Shown in pieces: positions 11,001 to 19,050 of a DNA stretch of 36,741 nt. Position 1 is the stretch's first letter. Every line of letters begins with the position of its first letter. The notes below the pieces were generated by a model, which made no database searches, was not told the DNA's origin, and worked only from the letters and a program-made list of their open reading frames with translations. The DNA is taken from assembly GCA_016281385.1 (NCBI GenBank), contig JAEEIN010000158.1:1-36741 (forward strand). Direction: 5' to 3'. Source of the DNA: Lachnospiraceae bacterium. GTDB lineage: Bacteria > Bacillota > Clostridia > Lachnospirales > Lachnospiraceae. Made by a program: the position numbers and the translations under genes.

Positions 11001-11287
11001 TTGTTCTTGATGCAAACTTAACACCCGAACTTATCGAGGAAGGCTTCGTATACGAGATGATCTCCAAGATCCAGACCATGCGTAAGGACTCCGGATTTGA
11101 GGTAATGGATCACATCAAAGTATCCGTTAACGGAAACGACAAGCTTGCAGAGATCGTATTGAAGAACAAGGATTCTATCTCGACCAAGGTTCTTGCAGAC
11201 GATATTTTGAAAGATGCGGAACTTGCCAATACAAAAGAGTGGAATGTTAATGGTGAAAATGTTAAAATTGGAATTGAACGTGTTTAA
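8096..11287 (+). CDS. ileS: Isoleucyl-tRNA synthetase
   Basis: [23 protein letters not shown] (HIGH), [14 protein letters not shown] (KMSKS), [13 protein letters not shown]. Confidence 0.98.
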   Translation: [1063 protein letters not shown]

Positions 11288-11333
11288 GTCATGATTTGTA
11301 CATAGGGGAAATACAAATGGCGCGGAGGTAAAC

Positions 11334-13796
11334 ATGAGCAAATTTACACCTGTTTTTGATAAGGAATTATTCAAAAGAAGCGTTCTTTATAACGTAAAGA
11401 CCCTTTACCGCAAGACCATAGAAGAGGCTACGGACCAGCAGATCTTCCAGGCTGTGGCCTATGCAGTGAAGGACCAGATCATTGACTGCTGGTTAAAGAC
11501 CCAGAAGGAATATGATGAGAAGGACCCGAAGATCGTTTACTACATGTCCATGGAATTTTTGATGGGCAGAGCTTTGGGAAACAACATGATCAATTTAAAG
11601 GCTTACAAGGAATGTGCGGAAGCACTTAAGGAGCTTGGAGTCAATATTGATGTAGTTGAGGACCAGGAGCCGGATGCGGCTTTGGGAAACGGCGGTCTTG
11701 GAAGACTTGCCGCATGTTTCCTTGATTCCCTTGCGACTTTGGGATACCCGGCATATGGATGCGGTATCAGATATCGCTACGGAATGTTCAAGCAGGTGAT
11801 CAAAGACGGTTATCAGGTAGAGGTTCCGGATAACTGGCTCGAGGACGGAAATCCTTTCGAATTGAGAAGACCGGAATACACAAAGGAAGTCCGTTTCGGC
11901 GGATATACCACCTTTGATACCGATGAGAACGGAAGAAACCACTATCGTCTCGAAGGCTATCAGTCGGTAAATGCCGTTCCTTACGATCTTCCCGTTTTCG
12001 GCTACGGAAACGGAATCGTCAACACCTTAAGGATCTGGGACGCACAGCCCATGGAGTGCTTCAAGCTCGATTCCTTCGACAAGGGTGATTACCAGAAGGC
12101 CGTTGAGCAGGAGAACCTGGCAAAGAACATTGTCGAGGTCCTTTATCCCAACGACAATCACTACGCCGGCAAAGAGCTGCGCCTGAAGCAGCAGTATTTC
12201 TTCATTTCCGCATCTGTTCAGGAAGCGGTTGAGAAGTACATGAGAAAGCACAAAGATATCAGGAAGTTCTACGAAAAGAACGTATTCCAGTTAAATGATA
12301 CACATCCCACGGTAGCCATCGCCGAGCTCATGAGGATCCTCATGGACGATTACGATCTTACCTGGGACGAGGCATGGGATGTAACCACAAAGACCTGTGC
12401 TTACACCAACCACACCATCATGGCGGAAGCTCTTGAAAAGTGGCCCATCGAGCTCTTCTCAAGACTCCTTCCCAGAATTTACCAGATCATCGAAGAGATC
12501 AACCGCCGTTTCCTTATCCGGGTTGAAGAGAAGTATCCCGGTAACCACGAGAAGATCCGCAAGATGGCCATCATCTATGACGGACAGGTCAAGATGGCAA
12601 ACCTCGCTATCGTAACCGGCTTTTCCGTAAACGGTGTTGCAAGGCTCCATACGGAGATCTTAAAACACCAGGAGCTTAAGGACTTCTACGAGATGTTCCC
12701 CGAGAAGTTCAACAACAAAACAAACGGTATCACACAGAGACGTTTCTTATTACATGCAAATCCTTTGCTTGCGGACTGGGTAACCTCCCATATCGGAGAC
12801 GAGTGGATCACGGATCTTTCCCAGATCGCCCGTTTAAAGATCTATGCGGAAGACACCAAGTGCCAGCAGGAGTTCATGAACATCAAGTATCAGAACAAGG
12901 TACGTCTCGCTAAATATATCAAAGAGCATAACGGTATCGATGTTAACCCCAGATCCATCTTTGATGTGCAGGTTAAGCGTCTTCACGAGTATAAGAGACA
13001 GCTTCTTAACATCCTTCACATCATGTACCTTTACAACAGGATAAAGGAAGATCCGGGAATGGATTTTTATCCCAGAACCTTTATCTTCGGAGCAAAGGCC
13101 GCTGCAGGTTATCGTACCGCCAAGCAGACGATCAAGCTTATTAATTCAGTTGCGGATGTGATCAACAATGATGAGTCCATCGGCGGAAAGATAAAGGTTG
13201 TATTCATTGAGAACTACCGTGTATCCAATGCCGAGATCATCTTTGCGGCAAGTGATATTTCCGAGCAGATTTCCACTGCTTCCAAGGAAGCCAGCGGAAC
13301 CGGTAACATGAAGTTCATGTTAAATGGTGCCATCACTTTGGGAACCATGGACGGTGCCAATGTTGAGATAGTTGAAGAAGTGGGAGCCGACAATGCGGTT
13401 ATCTTCGGACTTTCCTCCGATGAGGTAATAGGTTTTGAAAATAACGGCGGCTACAACCCCATGGATATCTTCAACAACGATGCGGACGTAAGAAAGGTTC
13501 TCATGCAGCTCATCAACGGAACCTATTGCGAGGATACCGAGGAATTCAAGTCCCTTTACAATTCACTCTTAAATACCCAGGAGACCGACAGGGCGGACAG
13601 ATACTTTATCTTAAAGGATTTCCGTTCCTATGCCGAAGCTCAGGAGAAGATCGGCAAGTGGTATTTAAACGAATCCGAATGGGCAAAGAAGGCGATCCTC
13701 AACGTTGCATGCTCAGGAAAGTTTTCATCGGACCGTACGATCAAGGAATACGTGGACGACATCTGGCATCTTGACAAGGTCACACTTGAGAAATAA
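11334..13796 (+). CDS. glgP: Glycogen/starch/maltodextrin phosphorylase
   Basis: YYMSMEFLMGRALGNN, NDTHPTVAIAELMRIL, pyridoxal site EASGTGNMKFMLNGAITLGTMDGANVEI. Confidence 0.97.
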   Translation: MSKFTPVFDKELFKRSVLYNVKTLYRKTIEEATDQQIFQAVAYAVKDQIIDCWLKTQKEYDEKDPKIVYYMSMEFLMGRALGNNMINLKAYKECAEALKELGVNIDVVEDQEPDAALGNGGLGRLAACFLDSLATLGYPAYGCGIRYRYGMFKQVIKDGYQVEVPDNWLEDGNPFELRRPEYTKEVRFGGYTTFDTDENGRNHYRLEGYQSVNAVPYDLPVFGYGNGIVNTLRIWDAQPMECFKLDSFDKGDYQKAVEQENLAKNIVEVLYPNDNHYAGKELRLKQQYFFISASVQEAVEKYMRKHKDIRKFYEKNVFQLNDTHPTVAIAELMRILMDDYDLTWDEAWDVTTKTCAYTNHTIMAEALEKWPIELFSRLLPRIYQIIEEINRRFLIRVEEKYPGNHEKIRKMAIIYDGQVKMANLAIVTGFSVNGVARLHTEILKHQELKDFYEMFPEKFNNKTNGITQRRFLLHANPLLADWVTSHIGDEWITDLSQIARLKIYAEDTKCQQEFMNIKYQNKVRLAKYIKEHNGIDVNPRSIFDVQVKRLHEYKRQLLNILHIMYLYNRIKEDPGMDFYPRTFIFGAKAAAGYRTAKQTIKLINSVADVINNDESIGGKIKVVFIENYRVSNAEIIFAASDISEQISTASKEASGTGNMKFMLNGAITLGTMDGANVEIVEEVGADNAVIFGLSSDEVIGFENNGGYNPMDIFNNDADVRKVLMQLINGTYCEDTEEFKSLYNSLLNTQETDRADRYFILKDFRSYAEAQEKIGKWYLNESEWAKKAILNVACSGKFSSDRTIKEYVDDIWHLDKVTLEK

Positions 13797-13807
13797 GAAA
13801 ATACAAT

Positions 13808-13837
13808 ATGAGGGAGGGCGGTTATACCCTCCCTCAT
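13808..13837 (+). terminator. Hairpin after glgP (no strong U-tract)
   Basis: ATGAGGGAGGG-cggttata-CCCTCCCTCAT. Confidence 0.6.
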
Positions 13838-13858
13838 TATCTATGAAAGGATAAGGAC

Positions 13859-16168
13859 ATGATCAATCTCTACGACGGCGGAGCATACCTTGTTAACGGT
13901 AATGAACTGGTAAAGGACGATTCCGAAGCTTCCGCAAAACTTAAAGCCATGACAGGCAGTGAGGTTTCAAGGGAAGCTGCCAAAGAAGCCACGATGGCTT
14001 ATTCCATCTTAAAGTCTCACAATACATCGGGAAACATGGATAAGCTTAAGATCCGTTTTGACAAGCTGACATCCCATGATATCACCTTTGTCGGCATCAT
14101 TCAGACCGCAAGGGCTTCGGGACTGAAGAAATTCCCTATTCCCTATGTTCTCACCAACTGCCACAATTCACTCTGCGCAGTGGGCGGAACGATAAACGAG
14201 GATGACCACATGTTTGGTCTTTCCTGTGCAAAGAGATACGGCGGTATCTATGTACCCCCTCATCAGGCTGTAATTCATCAGTTTGCCCGTGAGATGCTCG
14301 CAGGCGGCGGAAAGATGATCTTAGGATCCGATTCCCATACCCGTTACGGTGCTCTGGGCACCATGGCCATGGGTGAAGGCGGACCGGAACTTGTTAAGCA
14401 GCTGTTAAATCAGACTTATGATATCAACATGCCCGGTGTGGTTGCGGTTTATATGACCGGAGCTCCCATGAAGGGTGTGGGTCCCCAGGACGTGGCCCTT
14501 GCAATAATCGGGGCAGTTTTCTCAAACGGCTATGTAAAGAATAAAGTAATGGAATTTGTAGGCCCCGGCGTTTCAAATCTCTCCGCGGATTTCCGTATCG
14601 GAGTTGATGTAATGACCACCGAGACCACCTGTCTTTCTTCCATCTGGAGAACGGATGAGGAAATAAAGGATTTCTACGACATTCACGGAAGAGTGGATGA
14701 GTATAAGGAATTGAATCCCGGAAGCGTGGCATATTATGACGGAGTGATCGAGATCGATCTTTCGAAGGTTAAGCCCATGATCGCCATGCCCTTCCATCCC
14801 AGTAACGTATATACCATCGACGATGTTAATGCCAATCTTTCAGACATTCTTGCGGATGTTGAAAAGAAAGCCCTTGTAAGCCTTGACGGTCAGGTTGAGT
14901 ACGATCTTCACAACAAGATAAAGAACGGAAAGCTTGTTGTTGATCAGGGTATCATAGCAGGCTGTGCCGGCGGCGGATTTGAAAACATCTGTGCTGCGGC
15001 TGATATCTTAAAGGGCGCAAACATCGGAAACGATGCGTTCACGTTAAGTGTTTACCCCGCTTCCATGCCCATATACATGGAGCTTATCAAAAACGGATGT
15101 GCGGCAACCATCATGGAGACAGGTGCGGTGCTTAAGACGGCATTCTGCGGTCCCTGCTTCGGTGCAGGTGATACACCTTCCAACAATGCCTTCAGTATCC
15201 GTCATTCAACAAGAAACTTCCCCAACCGCGAAGGTTCGAAGCTTCAGAACGGTCAGATCGCTTCCGTTGCACTTATGGATGCACGTTCCATTGCAGCAAC
15301 CGCAGCAAACAAGGGAATCCTTACTCCCGCTACGGAGGTTCCGGACGTTATCGGAAAGTACAAGTATCACTTTGATGCAAATATCTATAAGAACCGTGTA
15401 TTCGATTCTCACGGTGTTGCGGATGAAAATGCAAAGATCATTCAGGGACCCAATATCAAGGACTGGCCTTCAATGATCGCCCTTCCCGAGAACTATCTTC
15501 TGAAGGTGGTTTCCGAGATCCATGATCCCGTAACAACAACGGACGAGCTTATCCCTTCCGGCGAGACTTCTTCTTACAGATCTAATCCTTTGGGACTTGC
15601 GGAGTTTACACTTTCCCGTAAGGATCCCGAGTATGTGGGTCTTGCAAAGGAAGTTCAGAGAGCCGAACTTGCAAGAGAAGCCGTACTTAACGGAGATGAA
15701 AGTGCTGAGCGTCCCTGTCAGGTAATGCCCGAACTTCATGAGGTCATGAAGGTTGTAAGGGAGAAGTTCCCCGATGCGTCTCACGAGAACTTCGGTATCG
15801 GTTCAACCATCTTTGCGGTTAAGCCCGGCGACGGTTCTGCAAGAGAGCAGGCTGCAAGCTGCCAGCGAGTTCTCGGCGGATGTGCAAACATTGCAAACGA
15901 GTATGCAACAAAGAGGTATCGTTCAAACCTTATCAACTGGGGTATGCTTCCTTTCCTTATCCCTGCGGGAGATCTTCCTTTTACGAAGGGTGAATATATT
16001 TACATTCCCGGTATCAGGAAGGCAGTGGAAGAAAAGGCCGATGAGATAAAGGCATATGCTGTCAAGAAAGACGGGCTTAAGGAATTTACCATGAGGCTCG
16101 GTGAACTCACAAATGAGGAAAGAGAGATCATCTTAAAGGGATGTCTCATCAATTACAACAGGATTTAA
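13859..16168 (+). CDS. Aconitase-superfamily [4Fe-4S] hydratase, YbhJ-like, substrate unknown
   Basis: [56 protein letters not shown] (cluster Cys), [16 protein letters not shown] swivel motif. Confidence 0.85.
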   Translation: MINLYDGGAYLVNGNELVKDDSEASAKLKAMTGSEVSREAAKEATMAYSILKSHNTSGNMDKLKIRFDKLTSHDITFVGIIQTARASGLKKFPIPYVLTNCHNSLCAVGGTINEDDHMFGLSCAKRYGGIYVPPHQAVIHQFAREMLAGGGKMILGSDSHTRYGALGTMAMGEGGPELVKQLLNQTYDINMPGVVAVYMTGAPMKGVGPQDVALAIIGAVFSNGYVKNKVMEFVGPGVSNLSADFRIGVDVMTTETTCLSSIWRTDEEIKDFYDIHGRVDEYKELNPGSVAYYDGVIEIDLSKVKPMIAMPFHPSNVYTIDDVNANLSDILADVEKKALVSLDGQVEYDLHNKIKNGKLVVDQGIIAGCAGGGFENICAAADILKGANIGNDAFTLSVYPASMPIYMELIKNGCAATIMETGAVLKTAFCGPCFGAGDTPSNNAFSIRHSTRNFPNREGSKLQNGQIASVALMDARSIAATAANKGILTPATEVPDVIGKYKYHFDANIYKNRVFDSHGVADENAKIIQGPNIKDWPSMIALPENYLLKVVSEIHDPVTTTDELIPSGETSSYRSNPLGLAEFTLSRKDPEYVGLAKEVQRAELAREAVLNGDESAERPCQVMPELHEVMKVVREKFPDASHENFGIGSTIFAVKPGDGSAREQAASCQRVLGGCANIANEYATKRYRSNLINWGMLPFLIPAGDLPFTKGEYIYIPGIRKAVEEKADEIKAYAVKKDGLKEFTMRLGELTNEEREIILKGCLINYNRI

Positions 16169-16174
16169 GGCAAA

Positions 16175-16206
16175 AAAGGCCTCTCGGATGATTCCGAGAG
16201 GCCTTT
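16175..16206. terminator. Bidirectional terminator between convergent genes
   Basis: AAAGGCCTCTCGG-atgatt-CCGAGAGGCCTTT with A/T tracts on both sides. Confidence 0.85.
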
Positions 16207-16211
16207 GTTTA

Positions 16212-17312
16212 TTATGAAACAAGATCGATATGCTGCATTGTGCCTGCGGCGCCGTCTTCGTAGAGGAAGAATCCTGTCTGACGGACATATCCCTGAGTGG
16301 CGTTATCCGCATCGTTTAAGGAAAACTGTGTATCCACCGCACCTGTAAAGAGTGCACCGATATCCAGCTCCTTAAGGCTGTAGAGGATATCGTTTCCGTT
16401 TTGGTCCTTGGACCAGATCTTCAGCTTTTCAAAGATCGCATCACCTTCGTCTATCCAGCCGTTTTTGTCTTCATCATAAGAAGCCAGATCGGAGAAACCG
16501 TCACCGGATCTGGGACCGAAGAGCTCGGAACCGTCGTTGATGACACCGTCTTCATTAAGATCCAGTGCAAGAAAACCGCTTCCGGAAGTGAGCTTTGCGA
16601 TCTTTTCTTCCTGACCGTCCGCATCCAGATCGAAGAAGAAACTGTACTCCTTGTCAAGGCCTGCGGGGTTACCGTCAAAGTTGATCACTAACGGATCGCA
16701 GACCTGAAGGGTCTCGATACTGTGGTGTTCCTCGTAGTAGGATGCAAAGCTGCGGCTCATGAGAAGGTTCATGTTGATGTCAATGCTCCTTCCGTCCGCC
16801 GTCCTTACATTTCCGGCTACCCGAAATCTTGTGGTTTCGGATTCTGAGTAGTAACCGCTTGATGTGAATTGCCTTGTTACCATGCGATAGCTGTTTCCCG
16901 AAGGAAGCTGCAACATGGGTTGTTGTTCCTCGGCGGCAGTTTCATCACACACTTCTTCGTCTTCAAGGGAACCCTTATGGGCTCCGAAAAGAAGATAGAA
17001 AAGTGAGCGGAACATCATCTGGTGAAGCCGGTGAAATTCATTCGAGGCCTCTCTGGCCGATGTGGAAAAGAAATCGATATTTCTTGCTTTGAAGCTGTCA
17101 AAGGGGTTTGCGAGCAGATCCTTACTCACTTTCTTGTCGGCTTCCTCCTTGTCATTCTCTCCCTCATCCGTTAACAGGTTACCAAATGGCATGAGCGCAT
17201 CCTCATTCCCTTGAGCGCTTATGTCTGCCCCGGCGTAAGATGTACGCAGGGCGCTTGCAGACTTGTACAGTCTGGCGGAATCCATTCCTATGTTACAGGA
17301 ATCAATTCTCAA
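16212..17312 (-). CDS. Signal-peptide-less protein with EF-hand-like calcium-binding loops
   Basis: Start placed at TTG 17312-17310 after AAAGGAGGTAAATAT (SD), giving MRIDSCNIGMDSARLYKS...; loops FDLDADGQEE, LDLNEDGVINDGSELFG, DEDKNGWIDEGD. Confidence 0.8.
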   Translation of the reverse strand: MRIDSCNIGMDSARLYKSASALRTSYAGADISAQGNEDALMPFGNLLTDEGENDKEEADKKVSKDLLANPFDSFKARNIDFFSTSAREASNEFHRLHQMMFRSLFYLLFGAHKGSLEDEEVCDETAAEEQQPMLQLPSGNSYRMVTRQFTSSGYYSESETTRFRVAGNVRTADGRSIDINMNLLMSRSFASYYEEHHSIETLQVCDPLVINFDGNPAGLDKEYSFFFDLDADGQEEKIAKLTSGSGFLALDLNEDGVINDGSELFGPRSGDGFSDLASYDEDKNGWIDEGDAIFEKLKIWSKDQNGNDILYSLKELDIGALFTGAVDTQFSLNDADNATQGYVRQTGFFLYEDGAAGTMQHIDLVS

Positions 17313-17341
17313 ATATTTACCTCCTTTTGGTGAAAAATAAT

Positions 17342-17389
17342 AAGGACGGCTTACAGAAAAGAGGGATCCTTTCCCAATAAGTCGTCCTT
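17342..17389 (-). promoter_or_regulatory. Stem-loop in the 5' leader of the EF-hand-like gene
   Basis: Minus strand AAGGACGACTT...AAGCCGTCCTT, 11-bp stem with one G-U pair, inner GGG...CCC. Confidence 0.6.
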
Positions 17390-17398
17390 GTATTATAT

Positions 17399-17425
17399 TT
17401 ATCGGCAAAAATGTTGAAATGTTTA
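17399..17425 (-). promoter_or_regulatory. Sigma-28/SigD-type promoter
   Basis: Minus strand TAAA-CATTTCAACATTTTT(15)-GCCGATAA. Confidence 0.8.
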
Positions 17426-17495
17426 TGGAAATTTAATAAAATACTCCTTGGGGAGTTTGAGACCCTAAACTATCTTATAATGGAGGATTTGTGAT

Positions 17496-18458
17496 ATGGC
17501 ATTTTGTCCACATTGCGGAACGCAGATCGAAGACGGAGCACAGTTCTGTCCCAACTGCGGAAAGGCAACAGTAATCGTAGCGGCAGCTCCTGCAGCAACT
17601 GCTCCTACAGTAAAATCAACAGACATTCTTAAGAGAGCATTCAGTGTTCTTGCAAAGAAACCCATTTATCTTTGGGGACTTTCACTTCTTGCAACATTCC
17701 TTACCGCTCTTTCAAAGACCCTCGGCGGTGCGGTTCCGCTTATCGGTATCGCAGTTGCTTTGGTACTTGAATTCGGTATGGCGTGGGTATACCTTGAGGG
17801 ATACCGCGGAAACGAAGTTAAGGTAGATCAGATCTTTGAAGGATTTAAGAACTTTAAGCACGTTCTTGCAGCTATGGGCTGGAGAGCCATCGTTGTTCTT
17901 CTTTGGTTCATCGTTCCCTTCGCAGCATGCGCAGGCGTAGCATTTGCGATCGGTAAGGTAGCATTCGGCGGAATACTCACAATGCTTACAAATTCCTTAA
18001 CAAGCTCTCTTATGGGCGGATACGGCTCAAGCAGCTTTGGCAGAAACTTCGGCAGAGGCATTAAGGGCATGGGCGCTTTGGTAGTGATCATGGTCATCCT
18101 TATCATTGCAGGTCTTATTGCAGGTTTGGTATTCTACTGCATTAAGTACTATGCATACTCACTTGTTCCTTATATCACAGCTGAAAAGGCAGATCTTGAC
18201 GCTCTTAACATTGCAAGAGAGTCCGATGCCAAGACAAAGGGCTACAAGGGTAAGATGTTCGGAACCGATATCCTTATCGTTCTCATGATCGCAGGTGTAG
18301 GTATCGTATTCGGTATCTTCGGAAAGATCCCCGCAATCGGCGGATTCTTCGCTTTCCTCGGAAACCTTGTTGATCTTTGCATCTCTCTTGTTACACCTTT
18401 ACTTTTCGGTCTTGTTCGTGCTGCCTGGTATGAAGAGATCAACAACGCAAACAAATAA
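17496..18458 (+). CDS. Zinc-ribbon membrane protein (DUF975-like)
   Basis: MAFCPHCGTQIEDGAQFCPNCGKA followed by about six hydrophobic segments. Confidence 0.75.
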   Translation: MAFCPHCGTQIEDGAQFCPNCGKATVIVAAAPAATAPTVKSTDILKRAFSVLAKKPIYLWGLSLLATFLTALSKTLGGAVPLIGIAVALVLEFGMAWVYLEGYRGNEVKVDQIFEGFKNFKHVLAAMGWRAIVVLLWFIVPFAACAGVAFAIGKVAFGGILTMLTNSLTSSLMGGYGSSSFGRNFGRGIKGMGALVVIMVILIIAGLIAGLVFYCIKYYAYSLVPYITAEKADLDALNIARESDAKTKGYKGKMFGTDILIVLMIAGVGIVFGIFGKIPAIGGFFAFLGNLVDLCISLVTPLLFGLVRAAWYEEINNANK

Positions 18459-18501
18459 TTTGAATTAAGATTTTTAGCAGATATCTCAGGAGGATACAGA
18501 A

Positions 18502-18960
18502 ATGAAGTTTTGTCCACAGTGCGGTACACAGTTAGATGACGCCGCAGTTATGTGCCCCAATTGCGGAGCAAATTTTGCAATGCCTCAGCCTAACATGGCT
18601 TATCAGGCAACGCCTGAATATGATCATACGGCCGAGTTCGATGCAAAGGATATTTCCGACAATAAGGTCGTAGCAATGGTTGTTTATCTTCTCGGTACCA
18701 TCGGTATCATCATCGCAGCAATTCTTGCAGGTGATTCCAAGTATGCGGGATTCCACGTAAGACAGCAGTTGAAGATCGTAGTTTTATCGGTACTTCTTTC
18801 AATCTGCGCCGCAGTTCTCTGCTGGACCATCATCGTTCCCATCGCCGCAGGTGTCTGCTGTGTGATACTTTTTGTTGTAAGGATCATCTGCTTCTTCAAC
18901 GTATGTTCCGGCAAGGCTGTTGAGCCCGCCATCGTAAGAAGTTTTGGTTTCTTAAAATAA
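18502..18960 (+). CDS. Zinc-ribbon membrane protein with a DUF4870/TM2-like domain
   Basis: MKFCPQCGTQLDDAAVMCPNCGAN then DNKVVAMVVYLLGTIGIIIAAIL and C-terminal TM segments. Confidence 0.7.
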   Translation: MKFCPQCGTQLDDAAVMCPNCGANFAMPQPNMAYQATPEYDHTAEFDAKDISDNKVVAMVVYLLGTIGIIIAAILAGDSKYAGFHVRQQLKIVVLSVLLSICAAVLCWTIIVPIAAGVCCVILFVVRIICFFNVCSGKAVEPAIVRSFGFLK

Positions 18961-18973
18961 AAACGTTTAAAGA

Positions 18974-19004
18974 GAGGGCGCTTCATTGTGAAGCGTCCTT
19001 TTTT
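18974..19004 (+). terminator. Intrinsic terminator after the zinc-ribbon genes
   Basis: GGGCGCTTC-attgt-GAAGCGTCC-TTTTTT. Confidence 0.8.
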
Positions 19005-19014
19005 GTTGTATAAT
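18986..19014 (+). promoter_or_regulatory. Putative sigma-A promoter overlapping the upstream terminator
   Basis: TTGTGA-N17-TATAAT. Confidence 0.55.
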
Positions 19015-19050
19015 TGTGTGGATTTATATGACCGGTCTGCGGAGGGAAGG

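Noticed and set aside
11296-11320. ATTTGTA...TACAAAT inverted repeat between ileS and glgP
   Set aside because: Only a 7-bp AT-rich stem with an 11-nt loop; not enough to call a regulatory element or terminator.
17313-17408. N-terminal extension of the EF-hand-like ORF (MPINIIQGRLIGKGSLFSV...)
   Set aside because: It overlaps the promoter/leader hairpin; a strong SD followed by TTG at 17312-17310 gives a better start.
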